Positions 43,366 through 55,745 of a stretch of DNA of 64,000 nucleotides are shown here, in pieces. The first letter of the stretch is position 1; each line of letters opens with the position of its first letter. The stretch is from Achatina immaculata. Lineage: Eukaryota; Mollusca; Gastropoda; Stylommatophora; Achatinidae. Location of the stretch: positions 32,378,697-32,442,696 of the forward strand of contig CM019701.1 in assembly GCA_009760885.1 (NCBI GenBank), written 5' to 3'. The position numbers and the translations under genes were made by a program. A model generated the notes under the pieces. The model was not told the DNA's origin and searched no databases. It saw nothing but the letters and a program-made list of their open reading frames with translations.

Positions 43366-44335
43366 AGTAAGATGTTAATTTATGAGTGTTTTTCTTTCTC
43401 AACATCTACAAAATGGATTTTAGAAACCTAATTCCCGCAGACATTCCACGCTCTAGCACAACAATAGCTCTCAAGTGACCCATAAAAACAGCCCGAAGGT
43501 GCTAACAGTTTAGCTGTATGCCATGAACAAAAATATATTAACGGTCTTTTCTTTCCCTGAATACCGAAACACCAAAACAAAAAACACAGCTTGCACGGAT
43601 ACTTTTAAGCAAAACCCCAGCGTGCTCGTTAATGCACTGTCTTAAAGAAAACACTTGAACTTTCGAGTAGACAACGCCGGACGTTTCATGTTTTTTGTCT
43701 TGAAAAGCACCAGCTCCCAAGTACAGGTACAGAAGAAAGCTGTGGAGATCCCACCAACACACAGACTAGATCCAGCATGAAATGATTTCCGATGGCCACG
43801 AATTTTCTCGTTTTCTCTCCAGAGGAAGTGCTCCTTCGGCGGCCTGATTGAAGCTTTGCATTTTCCAATTTTCTTTTGTCCGAAACGGCGTCACGTGACG
43901 AGAATGTTCTCTCGAACATTACTAAGGTTTCCATTCTCCGTATGCTCTGATTGGGTGCTCCAATGCAACATTTTTCCTGTTTAAGAACAACACTCTCTTC
44001 AGAACTGTCTAGTTAAGTAAAGCTTGGATGATCAATACACCACAGCGAATGTTTTGTCATCATTGTATTTATCTTCATCATTACTGACATTGGTGTCTCC
44101 ATTCTTTTGCAACATTGTGCCACGCTGACAATAATTATCCACAGAATATTAAGCTTATCTCACGCTGAAGAGTGTATCATATAAATATAGTACTCCTATA
44201 AAATTGTTTAGCTCTCCGTATCAGAATATGTGAGATCAAAACTTATTAAATAGTGTTTTAGTTTGATAAGCACAGCAGAATCTGAGCTATTACAGTCAAA
44301 CTCAGACACAATAAGATTATACAGCTCATAACAGG
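43366..44335. other. Unannotated stretch
   Basis: No recognisable gene or repeat. Minus open frames at 43538-43762 and 43686-43934 lack motifs. Confidence 0.4.
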
Positions 44336-44359
44336 AAAACGTAAGGGAAACTACAGTGT

Positions 44360-44515
44360 ATAAGGTTTATATATCACACAAACGTAAAGACACCGATAAG
44401 GTTTATATCATACAAACGTAAAGATGACTATAATGTTTATATCACACAAACTTAAAGAGAACTATAAGGTTTATATCACACAAACGTAAGGAGAACTATA
44501 AAATTTGTAGCAGAC
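44360..44515. repeat. ~34-bp repeat, 4-5 units
   Basis: Degenerate units of ataaggtttatatcacacaa plus acgtaaagagaact. The interval 44516-45300 holds only AT-rich DNA and a poly-C patch (44938-44948). Confidence 0.75.
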
Positions 44516-45304
44516 AAATGGAAGGAAAACTAAGTTCAGAACAAGTACAAAAAAACACGAGAACAGGACAAGCTTAAAAAAAAAAAAGAAAACGAAGAAG
44601 AAACATTTACTTAAGCAATCTCACTGCGATTATTTCTACAGTTTTACATTTATTTCTGCTTTCCCCCAGCTCATTTCCTGAAAAACTCCAGAGATATTTT
44701 TTTGGGTATCTTTTAAAAATCTGATTCCGAATCAAATAACGAAATCTTGTTACTTGGTTTTTGTTATAAAGTGATTACCACTACATTTATCCATGTTCTA
44801 ATTTTCATACTTGCGATAAACTTCACCAGCGTTTCTCAACCTCTTCTTTCGCACCAGCGGAACCCTTCGCATATTTTTTTTTCTATTCTCGTTCAAATCT
44901 TAAAATATTTATCGCTGTTCATTTTTAACATCTAGTGCCCCCCCCCCAAATCCACCTACCACCTCAAAAGTTATCACAGCTCCCTCAACCAACCCTCGAC
45001 CCCAAAACCTTATCACCTCCCCCTCCCCTCATCATAAATGGGTTGGGTGAAAACATATTTTTCCCTTTAGTTTACTTAGTAGAGGCCGCCGCCGAAAAGA
45101 ATAATAATAGATGTATAGTATACAAAATGGTAATTACGTATAGCTTGGGGTATATGGCACATATAAGAATAAGGATTTTCTTCTTCATTGTATAGAACTA
45201 AAAATGAACTTTTAATGAACCTGTGTTAGACAAAAACGAAAGTGTGTAGTTAAGCTACAGGGCTCCCTAAGAGGGGGTAAGGAAGGATTTTTTTTAGCCC
45301 TGAT

Positions 45305-46025
45305 CTCTGGTTGAAGTCATGGAGATCTGTGCTCTGAACCCCCTGGGGTTAAGCAGATCTCTGGTTGAAGTCATGGGTTAAGCAGATCTCTGGTTGAAAA
45401 CATGGAGATCTGTGCTCTGAATCCCCTGGGGTTAAGTAGATCTCTGGTTGAAGTCACGGAGATCTGTGCTCTGAACTCCCTGGAGTTAAGTAGATCTCTG
45501 GTTGAAGTCATGGAGATCTATGCTCTGAACCCCTTGGGGTTAAGCAGATCTCTGGTTGAAGTCATGGAGATCTGTGCTCTGAACACCCTGGGGTTAAGTA
45601 GATCTCTGGTTGAAGTCATGGAGATCTATGCTCTGAACCCCCTGGGGTTAAGCAGATCTCTGGTTGAAGTCATGGAGATCTGTGCTCTGAACACCCTGGG
45701 GTTAAGCAGATCTCTGGTTGAAGTCATGGAGATCTACGCTCTGAACCCCCTGGGGTTAAGTAGATCTCTGGTGGAAGTCATGGAGATCTACGCTCTGAAC
45801 CTCCTGGGGTTCAGCAGATCTCTGGGTGAAGTCACGGAGATCTGTGCTCTGAACCCCCTGCGGTTCAGCAGATCTCTGGTTGAGGTCACGGAGATCTGTG
45901 CTCTGAACCCCCTGCGGTTCAGCAGATCTCTGGTTGAAGTCACGGAGATCTGTGCTCTGAACCCCCTTGGATTTCAGCGGATATCTGGTTAGTTCATGGA
46001 GATCTGCGTTCTGAACCCTAGGGTT
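45305..46025. repeat. 54-bp minisatellite, ~12 copies, open on plus strand
   Basis: Units of aagtcatggagatctgtgct plus ctgaaccccctggggttaag and cagatctctggttg. Because 54 is divisible by three, the frame 45402-45992 stays open for 196 codons as an 18-residue repeat (LSRSLVEVMEICALNPLG). No signal peptide or flanking coding sequence supports a gene. Confidence 0.92.
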
Positions 46026-46599
46026 CAGCGGAACCGGACGTTAAGAAACCCTTGAACTAGAGAGAGCAAAATATGGTTCTGAGTATCAAGAAAGGCGGGG
46101 GTGAGATGGGGGGGGGGGAATGGAGGAGGATTGGGGGTGAGGGCCGAGAAAAAAGACGGATCCAAGACATCGCTGAAACTTTAAACACCACATTCAATGA
46201 ATAAAGCATCTTGGCTAGATAGCCACACATTTTTTAACACTGTCTATCGAGTGAGCAAACGGTCTGCGACAGACAATCGCGTCATCATATTCCGCTACGT
46301 TTTCTTTTATCTTGGTAGTATGAATAACGACCGAACTATATACGACTCTTCAACGTTTCCACAACGGCTAAATCTTTCAGTGCTAGACAAAATAACGTTC
46401 TCTCTCTGGCTGTGTTTTGTGTCTGAAGTGTTTTGTAATTCTTTCACTTCTTGCATAAACTATCTAGTGCACTGCTTGAAGCAGGTAATTAGCCGCGTGT
46501 TCGTCTTGTATTACTTGTTGTCTCATGTTGTCACGGATAATGTTTGCCCAGTGACTTTATTCAGCATCTTTGAATATCACTGTCCATTTTTAGTGAGCC

Positions 46600-47125
46600 C
46601 AGAGAGTGCTCACAGCTCACATGTCCACGCCATGACTTAGAGTACTCACATATCCGTCCCATGACTTAGAGTACTTACAGCTTACATATCCGTGTCATGA
46701 CTTACTAATTACATATCCTCAGCGTGACTTAGAGTACTCACATTTCACACATCCGCGCCATGATTTAGAGTACTCACATTTCACACATCCGCGCCATGAT
46801 TTAGAGTACTCACATTTCACACATCCGCGCCATGATTTAGAGTACTCATATTTCACACATCCGCGCCATGATTTAGAGTACTCATATTTCACACATCCGC
46901 GCCATGATTTAGAGTACTCATAGCTCACATATCCGCGCCATGATTTAAAGTACTCACATTTTACACATCCGCGCCATGATTTAGAGTACTCATAGCTCAC
47001 ATATCCGCGCCATGATTTAGAGTACTCACATTTCACACATCCGCGCCATGATTTAGAGCACTCATAGCTCACATATCCGCGCCACGACTTACTCGAAATC
47101 ACAGCTCACACACCCGCGCCATGGC
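46600..47125. repeat. 36-bp minisatellite, open on minus strand
   Basis: Units of cacatttcacacatccgcgc plus catgatttagagtact. The minus frame 46719-47102 reads a 12-residue repeat (YSKSWRGCVKCE) for 127 codons. Units with cacatttcac and catagctcac alternate in the right half. Confidence 0.92.
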
Positions 47126-47284
47126 TAGCAATGAACTGTGGTGATATATTTCATCTAAATAAGCACGTATAGGGGGAAATGTCAAGGCCAGATTCTTTCA
47201 TATTCAGACTTACTGTGTGTTTCTCGCTGGGTTTCCCGCCATGTCCACCTTTTTTTCCCACTAACATTTTTGTGTGGGATTAAT

Positions 47285-47530
47285 TTTCAGCCATTTCTAT
47301 CTAAGCAGCTATTTCTCTCTCAGCAGTCATTTCTATCTCAGCAGCTATTTCTATCTCAGCAGCTGTTTCTCTCTCACTAGCAATTTCTATCTCAGCAGCT
47401 ATTTATATCTAAGCAGATATTTCTATCTAAGCAGCTATTTCTCTCTCAGCAGCTATTTCTCAGCAGCACTTTCTATATCAGCAGCTATTTTTATCTCAGC
47501 AGCCATTTCTATCTCAACAGCCATTACCTT
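47285..47530. repeat. 18-bp minisatellite
   Basis: Units of atttctatctcagcagct, encoding the six-residue repeat SYFYLS in the plus frame 47274-47630. Confidence 0.9.
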
Positions 47531-47934
47531 ATTGTTTCTCTTTAGCGCTTGTAGAAATTTGATGTTCTTAGTTTTCTTGCCCGCACAAAGCGGGTCACAT
47601 GGGTATAAGCTGATTCTTTCTACATTCTAGATTCACAGCTAGTCTCATTGTCTGCTCTGAAAGGATGAAGCTGAAACACGTTTTGAAAATACCATTTTCA
47701 TGAAAGACTGCGAAGCGGCCGGTCTGTGACATTGTTCCCGACGCATTTTAATGCAAAAAAAAATTAAATACAAGAAACAAAGAGCAAAGAGACTGGGCCT
47801 AGCAACACAAACAGGTGGTATAAGAGTAAGTGATTCCCCACCGTCTTTTGACTCATTTTCTGTGGACGCTCTCTAGATTTCTTCAGCTGGTAGTGTCGCC
47901 GTTGTCGAAGTGCTGATGTACTGTTTTGTCTCGT

Positions 47935-48070
47935 CTTGTCTTCAGTCTCCCCGAAACTGCGAGCCTGCTGGTGCTCTTTGCAGCCGATGCTGTGAAGGCG
48001 TTGCGGCACAGCATCGTGTCGGTTTTGGAGCGGGCTAAGGTGGATAATTTTTTTCAGTCCCTGGGTGCAG
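47935..48070. repeat. Dispersed repeat Y, diverged copy
   Basis: Shares actgcgagc, gctctttgcag and gcacagcatcg, in the same order and spacing, with 61275-61340 and 63970-64000. No coding motif. Confidence 0.5.
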
Positions 48071-48354
48071 CTAGAAAGCAGAAAAGTACTTCTTTAGCAG
48101 ACTCCAACACCGTGGGGACTATGGCGATTCCTGCTCCGTTAGCCATGCTAAACTTGTTACTGGCGGGGGGGGGGGTACCAACTTAGAGGTGGGACAGGGT
48201 CTTGGTCAACCCTGAAGCTAGCATGTCAACTCTGGGTGGCTGATCGCTAAAACGGACGTCATCTTGACTCCCCCCCCCCCTTTTCCTCATTTTCCCCAAA
48301 TACCCGTGTCACATAATTGTCGAAAGAGATGCTCTGATCTCTCACTGGCTGACT

Positions 48355-48500
48355 TCAGTCTTACATCTTACATCCTTCCCGTGCCGCTAAATGTCACATA
48401 CGGCTCGCATGGTAGTTCGCTAAGTTCTCCTGTTTTCGTCGAGCTTTTCAACCTCATCAAGGGATTTTATGCCATATTAATGTGGCCTCTCTTGACAGTG
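48355..48500 (-). mobile_element. LINE A 3'-end scrap
   Basis: Matches the last ~120 bp of LINE A in antisense (cgtgccgctaaatgtcacat, ttcaacctcatcaagggatt, tggcctctcttga). The terminal sequence includes two gatgtaaga units, suggesting that this is the LINE A tail repeat. Confidence 0.75.
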
Positions 48501-48994
48501 TCTAGTACAAGTGTTTCGTCTTCATCTCCTTCTCCATGTGCATCTATGATGGGAGAGAAACCATCTTGTGTGAAACATTTTATCACTCTCCGAGCTGTCA
48601 CAACAGCGGAGGGAAGGTACATGGCCTGAACTTTAGTATAGATATCTCTAAATGTTGGTTTCCGTTTACGATGGCTATAACCCTCTGCGCAAGTGCCATC
48701 CCGTATTTCATTTTCAAACAATAAATGACACCAACATCGAGTGGTTGCAGTTTGCAGGGAAGAAAATTACTTTTACATTTTTAAAAGGAATTTTTGTATC
48801 CAATGAATGAGAATCGCGTCTATAAGGGAATAGCAAGAACTTTCGTCTTAAATTACATGTTTCTGTATGCAGTAATAACCGGGACCATTGTAAATCAAGT
48901 AAAATAAGGGAAAAATTTAAAATCGAGATTTCCCTGCATTAATGTCTTTCTTCTATATCAAGTATGTCAGAGATTATTGCATAATGTCACATTT

Positions 48995-49420
48995 ATTGTC
49001 TCTTTACGACAACAGGATAAACAGAGACTTCGGACAATACGACAATAGGATAAACAGAAATTTCAGACAATAGGACAATAGGATTAATTGAAACTTCAGA
49101 CAACAGGACAATAGGATAAACAGAAACTTCAGACAATACGACAATAGGATATACAGAAACTTCAGACAATACGACAATAGGATATACAGAAACTTCAGAC
49201 AATACGACAATAGGATAAAGACAAAATTCAGACAATAGGACAATAGGATTAACAGAAAGTTCAGACAATACGATAATAGAATAAACAGAAACTTCAGACA
49301 ATACGACAATATGATAAACAGAAACTTCAAACAATACGACAATAGGATGAACAGAAACTTCAGACAATACGACAATAGGATAAACAGAAAGTTCAGACAA
49401 GCGACAGTAGGAAGACAATA
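48995..49420. repeat. 33-bp minisatellite, ~12 copies, two open minus frames
   Basis: Units of aaacttcagacaatacgaca plus ataggataaacag. The 33-bp period keeps both minus frames 48993-49418 (EVSVYPIVVLS repeat) and 49004-49492 open. Two overlapping open frames over one repeat argue against either being a gene. Confidence 0.92.
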
Positions 49421-49819
49421 AACATCAGACAAGGGGCAGACTACCAGAAAAAGAAAAGTGCTATATAAAATATACAGGAAATATCTGTCCATCTTCGCTA
49501 TGTCATCATTCTAACGTTTAGATAAAAAAAAATTGCAATTCAACGAAACTGAAAATTGATTTTGTGCTAGTATAAATTATAACAAAGTATTGTTTTCTTG
49601 ACGTCTGACATTTTTGTAGGTACTGTCGATCATGACTTAAAAGTCAGTCAGGCAACATGGTCATCTGTAAAGCATTTCTAGAACTTTGGATAAACCCAGT
49701 GAGGGATTCAGGGGTGAGGGGGGGGGGGGTTGTATCGACTCATAAAATTCTCAGATATGCCCTGGCTGTGTGAACAGTTTTTCTATCCTTTGAAAATAAG
49801 GTATACTCGTTTATTCGGT

Positions 49820-50405
49820 CCTTTCTTTCTCTCTCTCTCTTCCTTCTCTCTCTCTTCCTTTTCTCTTTTCTCTCTCTTTTCTCTCTCTTCGCTCTTCTAT
49901 TCTCTCTTCTCTTTCTCTCTTCTCTTCTTCTCTCTCTGTTCTCTTTTCTCTTTTCTCTCTCTCTTCCTTCTCTCTCTCTTCCTTTTCTCTTTTCTCTCTC
50001 TTTTCTCTCTCTTCGCTCTTCTATTCTCTCTCTTCTCTTTCTCTCTTCTCTTCTTCTCTCTCTGTTCTCTTTCTCTTTTCTCTCTCTCTTCTCTATCTTC
50101 GCTCTTTTCTCCTCTCTCTCTCTTCTTTCTCTCTTCTCTCCCTCCTCTTATCTCTTTTTCTCTCTCTTCTCACTCTCTTCACTCTCTTCTCTCTACCTTC
50201 TTTCTCTTCTTTCTTCTCTCTCTATCTTCTTTCTTCTCTCTCCTCTTTCTTCTCTCTCTCCTCTTTTCTCTCTCCTCTCTCTAATCTCTCTCCTCTCTCT
50301 TCTCTCCTCTCTCTTTTCCTCTCTTTTCTCTCTCTCATATCTCTCTTCTCTCCTCTCTCTCGCTTCTCTTCTCTCTCTCTCTCTTCTCTCCTGTCTCTCA
50401 CTCTT
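49820..50405. repeat. CT-rich tract with internal duplication
   Basis: An imperfect (ct)n/(ttct)n tract. A ~115-bp block starting ctctctctcttccttctctc at about 49830 is repeated almost exactly at about 49955, so the tract grew partly by block duplication. Confidence 0.9.
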
Positions 50406-50477
50406 CAACATTTAAATACTTTAGCTGAAGATACCACTTTTTCTTCCGTTAGTCGCTGTTACTAATTGCTTCTGTCT

Positions 50478-50735
<258 letters not shown>

Positions 50736-51109
50736 TTTATAACGTGATCCGCTCTTGATCCCACATCTTCTTCTGTCAGTATCATCTAGTGCTTATGTCA
50801 GCGCCTATTACTACACAAACATATTTATATTTATAGATGCACATAAAAACCTACATAAAGAGATCTGCCTTCCGACTGAAAATAGCTTCAGCTCGTACAA
50901 AGGAATCGCTTGAGAACTACCTCGTGGCATTTTGAAGGAGTTGAATAACTTCAGTCGCCCACTAACCCCACCTTCACCTTGAGATCGGGCTGTCGTAATG
51001 AAGACGTATGTGCCCGTCCTTACTGTGTTACTGGGGCGTTCGTTAAGCCGGTGTTGTGACTTGCGATTATTCTGATACGTATATTGTCTTGAAGCCGCGT
51101 TTGCCGAGT

Positions 51110-51345
51110 GTTACTGGATTAGGTATTCGCTGACTCCAGCCACCAACTTCCCGTTTCTAGATTAGTTAATCACTGACTCTAGCCATCAAGTTCACGTTTC
51201 TAGATTAGTTCATCACTGACTCTAGCCATCAACTTCACGTTTCTAGATTAGTTCATCACTGACTCTAGCCATCAACTTCACGTTTCTAGATTAGTTAATC
51301 ACTAACTCCAGCCATCAACTTCACATTTCTGGATTAGTTAATCAC
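51110..51345. repeat. ~43-bp repeat, ~5 units
   Basis: Units of ttctagattagttaatcact plus gactctagccatcaacttcacg. The unit is the first segment of dispersed repeat X (ggattagttattcactgtct), locally amplified in this copy only. Confidence 0.8.
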
Positions 51346-51780
51346 TGTCTCCAGCCATCCTTCACTTCCGGGCTCTTTCAAACCTAAGGTTGCCAACACA
51401 ACTGATACAGAAGTCAAGCCAGCCCGGCGTAACATTTGACATGAGGTTTTATTGATGGAATGGATGAAAATGCATATGCTGATGACGATAATCTGACCGC
51501 CGGCAGGTTTCCCCTGCCACATGGCTAGTCCATTCATACTTCCACACCTCCAGAACAGATATAAACGTCCGTTTTCTGGACAGACACATGACGAAAACCA
51601 CCTGCTCGAGTACACATCCAGACGAAGACTAAACTCACTGAGCTTTTATCTCACTACCCCCACTCATGGGATTCACAAACCACGTGGCCTTCTCGTTCAA
51701 AATAAGGACTCATAAGACGAGAAATGCCCTTTCTCTGGAGTAAAAACCCCCAACTATCTCCCATACTGCTACAGTAAAAG
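51325..51780. repeat. Dispersed repeat X, copy 2
   Basis: Aligns with 27415-27850 through tgatacagaagtcaagccag, catgaggttttattgatgga, cctgccacatgg, ataaacgtccg and acatgacgaaaaccacctgc. Similarity fades after about 51780. Confidence 0.7.
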
Positions 51781-52224
51781 CTCACCAAATCAGGGTCGCT
51801 ACTTGAAACTTCCAAGCTGCCCATTCCCCCGTTCTGTAAGATTTACTTTTATTTATTTATTCTGTCTGCCACAGAACTTTCATGGAAGCTTGGTCAAAGT
51901 CTGCTAAAAGTGGACAGAAATTTCACCACTCAAGACGCTTGTGAAGACCTTTGCCATCTTGCAATCCGGGTTATCCACTCCTGCGACAGCCGGACTAAGT
52001 CGACCGATGAAAGTACGTAATTGCACAGAAACTGCTCATATATTCAGCCAAACCCATTTAGAAAGAACTGCTAAAGTGAAAGTGAGACACACACACACAC
52101 AAAAAACATGAGAGCACAAAATAGAGAAACTCTGTAGCTCTTAAAGGCAGGAAAAACAGGCAGAATAATCTGTTTCTTTCATTCCCATTTCCGCCAGCTT
52201 AAAACTCCGGCACTAGCTCTTCCT

Positions 52225-52435
52225 TTCATTGCTTCTCTCCCTTTCATTGTCTTTCATTTCTCTCTTCCTTTCATTGTTTCTCTTATATATATATATTCAC
52301 TGTTTTTTCTCCACAGTTTTGAGCTTGCTTGTTCTCTTAGTTGAGACCCTTGGAATATCTTCCATATCTCTGTCTCTCTCTCTCTGTCTCTCTCTCTCTC
52401 TCTGTCTCTCTCTTTCTCTTTTCCTTTCTCTCGTT
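52225..52435. repeat. CT-rich microsatellite patches
   Basis: ctttcattg repeats at 52225-52275 and (tctctg)n at 52370-52425. Confidence 0.8.
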
Positions 52436-52689
52436 TTAGTTCTTTCTGTTACCTCGCTCTACTTTTCTCATAGAATTACTATCCCAGCAAGAAATCTTTG
52501 CTTGTAGAGTACCCGAAATAACACTATTACGCAGTGCAAATTGTCTATCAATTTGACTGCAGCGAGATTATGAGAATGTAAAATAGTCCCATAGTTTGTT
52601 TTATTTATAGATTATATAGTTGAATGTGCCCAAAACAGGTTCTATGTAATAGTTGTTTATCTCATATTTAATTATTATTCTTTATATTT

Positions 52690-53135
52690 ATACGATCATT
52701 CATTCATTTATTTGCATGTCCCTTGCGGAATTTTACCTCCCTAACAGCTCTCCTGTAGGCCTCTTGATTGTGAGCAAGATGGCCTGCTGCTGATGCATCT
52801 ATTTGTAGATCATCAACGATGTCTTGCAGCCATCTTCGCCTTGGTCTTCCTCTCTTTCTTTTCCCCATTATGTACCCTTCCAAGACGGTCTTCTCTAAAT
52901 TATCATGACGTTTAATGTGATCAAAATATTTAAGTGTTCTCTCTTTAATCCTCTTTACTAGCCAGCCTTCTTCAATATTAAGCTCTTGTAGTATAGATAT
53001 ATTTGTTCTTTTTTGTGTCCACGATATTTGAAGAACTCTTCTGTAGCATTTACATTCAAAGGCATTTATGTGCTTCTCAGCTGTTTTGTTAAGTGTCCAG
53101 TTCTCACAGCCATAACGGATACTATACTGGTACTA
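52690..53135 (-). mobile_element. LINE B, long copy
   Basis: The minus strand encodes, with breaks, NWTLNKTAEKHINAFECKC, YRRVLQISWTQKRTNISIL, QELNIEEGWLVKRIKERTL, then GRPRRRWLQDIVDDLQIDA. It ends at a (gaat)n tail at 52690-52712. Confidence 0.85.
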
Positions 53136-53294
53136 AACTGATGATAAATGAATGCGCTAGAATGAAAGTTGCGTTGCTGTAGAGTAGAATGTTATACGTG
53201 TTTACTTGTCCAATTCTGCTTGTCTCGCTTGTTTTGTTTTCTTCTTTAGATGCCTTTCAGTACTGAAGGGACAAACAGAGGTCTTGATAGGGCT

Positions 53295-53563
53295 CAGCAA
53301 TTTGCTCCATACAATGGGATATTTAATGTTTCTGTAATTTGCTCCATACAATGGGATATTTAATGTTTCTGTAATTTGCTCCATACAATGGGATATTTAA
53401 TGTTTCTGTAATTTGCTCCATACAGTGGAGTATTTAATGTTTCTGTAATTTGCTCCATACAGTGGAGTATTTAATGTTTCTGTAATTTGCTCCATACAAT
53501 GGGATATTTAATGTTTCTGTAATTTGCTCCATACAGTGGAGTATTTAATGTTTCTGTAATTTG

Positions 53564-53572
<9 letters not shown>
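53295..53572. repeat. 37-bp satellite, left block
   Basis: About eight units of tttgctccatacaatgggat plus atttaatgtttctgtaa. Variants acaatggga and acagtggag occur in short runs. The array is interrupted by LINE F and resumes at 54222. Confidence 0.92.
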
Positions 53573-53608
<36 letters not shown>

Positions 53609-54221
53609 CCTTAAGTGCCCAGGGCACATGGGGCTTCCGCAAGGGTTTTCCACAAATGCTTGTCCTTCGCCTTTTTTTCTGCTCTTGCCCAGGTGAGCCC
53701 TCTATTGATCAACATCCTTTCTGTTGTTCTTCTCCATGTCTCTTTTGGTCTGCCCTTACTTCTGCTCCCCTGTGGTGTCCATCTTAGTGCTATTTTTGGT
53801 AGTGAGTTGTCAGTCATTCGGAGCACATGTCCCAACCATCGCCAGCGTCTTTCCTCAATAATTGTTGACAGTGGTTTCATCTACATTTCTGCTAAAAAGA
53901 TGTTATTTCTTATGGTGTTTGGACAAAATATTTTTCTAATTCTTCGTAAACATTTAGTCTGGAAAGAATTCAACTTGTTTTCTATGGTTTTGGTGATTTT
54001 CCAGCATTCACTTCCATAGAGTAGTACACTTAGAACATTACTCTTAAATATCCTGATTTTCATATTTATGCTTAGTTTTTTTTATTTCCATATAGTCTGC
54101 AGCATTGCAAAAGCCTGGTTTGCTCTAGTAAGTCTGCTGGTGATGTCCTCTGTGCTGTCTCCATTTTCTACTACTCTGCTGCCAGGGTATACACATTCGT
54201 TGACCTCCTCCACTAGCTTGT
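53573..54221 (-). pseudogene. LINE F inserted in the 37-bp satellite
   Basis: On the minus strand, in order: NKLVEEVNECVYPGSRVVEN (54082-54210), SNVLSVLLYGSECWKITKTI and ENKLNSFQTKCLRRI (53881-54063), then TIIEERRWRWLGHVLRMTDN, GSRSKGRPKETWRRTTERM and AEAPCALGT with its stop at 53611. Its (ag)n tail is at 53573-53605. The satellite sequence ttgctccat occurs on both sides. Frame changes near 53880 and 54070 show decay. A second, more damaged copy is at 2735-2975. Confidence 0.85.
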
Positions 54222-54380
54222 TGCTCCATATAGTGGGATATTTAATGTTTCTGTAATTTGCTCCATATAATGGGATATTTAATGTTTCTGTAATTTGCTC
54301 CATATAATGGGATATTTAATGTTTCTGTAATTTGCTCCATATAATGGGATATTTAATGTTTCTGTAATTTGCTCCCTCCA
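54222..54380. repeat. 37-bp satellite, right block
   Basis: Four units, here with the variant ccatataatggg, running directly into LINE G at about 54380. Confidence 0.9.
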
Positions 54381-54965
54381 TCTCCTGTGTGGCCGGCCGC
54401 TTCCTCTGGTACCTACAAATCTTAGCGTAAATGTTTCCTATGCTATACTGTCTGGTGGTAACCGTGTAATATGGCGAAACCATCTGACTTGCTGTTTTTT
54501 GGATATAGTGTAATACTGGTGTTTCTTCAACCTTTGCCCTGATTGTGTCATTTCTTATTTGTCTCTGACTGTCAACTTTAATATTCTCCTTAAAAATCTC
54601 CATTTCCGTCATGATGATTTCCTCTTGTGTTTGGCTATAAATATCCACGTTTGGCACTGACAGGATGGAGTTGATAGGAAAATAACGTTGCACAGTGATC
54701 TTTTTGTTTCAGATGCGATATATCTGGGTTTTTTTTTCAGTAAATGTGTCACTTACATACTGGCCTTATTCCCTTTATTACATCTGCTCTCAGTCTCAGC
54801 ATCAATTTTCCCAGAGGATGTTATGCTGCCTAGTTATTTGAAATGTTTCACTTGTTCCAGTGGTTAGTTGCCTAGGAAGGTCTTCGTTGTGATTTCTTTT
54901 CTCTCTACAGTTGTGATTTTCATTTTTTTTAGCACTGATCTTCATCTTGTGGCTTTTACATGCCA
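54381..54965 (-). pseudogene. LINE G post-RT fragment
   Basis: The minus strand in changing frames: CKSHKMKISAKK, EITTKTFLGN, HFKYLGSITSSGKIDAE, then FLRRILKLTVRDK, QVRWFRHITRLPPDSIA and GSGRPHRRWREQ. The KYLGS and RW-H-RLP...GRPxRRW order marks the region after the RT domain of a LINE. The protein ends inside the first unit of the 37-bp satellite. A (ct)n/(gtct)n tract (55015-55210) lies upstream in the LINE's own direction. Confidence 0.7.
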
Positions 54966-55014
54966 TTGTTAAGTTATCCGGGGTCTGTACTCTTTGAAAA
55001 TAAAAGTTCATTCG

Positions 55015-55045
<31 letters not shown>

Positions 55046-55210
55046 TGCCTGTCTGTCTGTCTCTCTCTGTCTCTCTCTGTCCCTCTCTGTCTCTCTCTGT
55101 CTCTCTCTGTCTCTCTCTGTCTGTCTCTGTCTGTCTCTCTCTCTGTCTCTCTCTGTGTCTCTCTCTGTCTCTCTCTCTGTCTGTCTGCCCGTCTGTCTCT
55201 CTCTCTCTCT
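55015..55210. repeat. CT/GTCT microsatellite
   Basis: An imperfect tract of (tctctctg)n with (gtct)n patches. Open frames across it are artefacts. Confidence 0.95.
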
Positions 55211-55552
55211 GTACTTCTATTTCGTTCTCCCCAGTTCCCTGAAGTTAATATAATCATACTTCTCTTTAACCACATATGCAGATTAATTGTCTCACTTACT
55301 GTATTGTTCTATCCTTGATTTTCCTGCATTGTTCTATCCTTTGCTTTTCCTGTATTGTTCTCAGTCTCTTTCTTGTTTGTTCAACATTCTAATAAATGTT
55401 TAGGGCGGTCTATATCTCTATTTAAACTCTAAAACTAACATTTCACTCAGTTAAACGTTCAGATTTCCTTATAATTTTAATCTTTTTTAAAAAACTTCTT
55501 CTTAAATAGTTCATTTTTTTCTCGTCTTTACGTTCGCGTGATTTTTAACAAA

Positions 55553-55745
55553 TAAAACGGATGGCAACTGCAGTAAAACTGGTTTAAATAATAAAGGTAG
55601 ATAAAGGTGTATGGTGAAGTGACAGTGGGAGTGAGTAAAGTGAGAAAAAACGAACAGAAAGTATGAGAATGCATAAATGAAAAAATAATACAACATCTGA
55701 TATTTCGGCGTGAGCCTTTTTCGAGGATTACATGCACAGACGGGA
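55553..55745 (-). mobile_element. Second PLE-type terminus
   Basis: Matches the fold-back arms at 3778-3925 (gcaactgcagtaaaact, aggtgtatggtg, gagtgagtaa, gaaagtatgagaatg). It continues into a ribozyme-like motif followed by unique DNA. It shows what lies beyond the fold-back's truncated junction. Confidence 0.65.
55695..55732 (-). other. Hammerhead-like motif, second PLE family
   Basis: The minus strand reads cctcgaaaaa, ggc-tcac-gcc, GAAATATC. Stem II (ggc/gcc, loop tcac) is identical to the first family, but the CUGAUGA box is not recognisable, so this copy is probably non-functional. Confidence 0.35.

Noticed and set aside
46197..46640. 147-codon plus-strand frame
   Set aside because: Not repetitive for most of its length, but it has no recognisable domain, no repeat match and no splice or promoter context; its end runs into the 36-bp array. 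Left as non-coding by default.
48467..48721. 84-codon minus frame with KRKPTFRDIYTKVQ
   Set aside because: Possibly part of a transposable element, but only partly outside the LINE A scrap and without a motif I can name.
49730..50284. 184-codon Ser/Leu/Phe-rich frame that looks like a transmembrane protein
   Set aside because: Entirely within a CT-rich tract; an artefact of low complexity.
51334..51615. 93-codon minus frame in repeat X
   Set aside because: The equivalent region in the other copy (27495-27722) is in a different, broken frame, so coding is not conserved.
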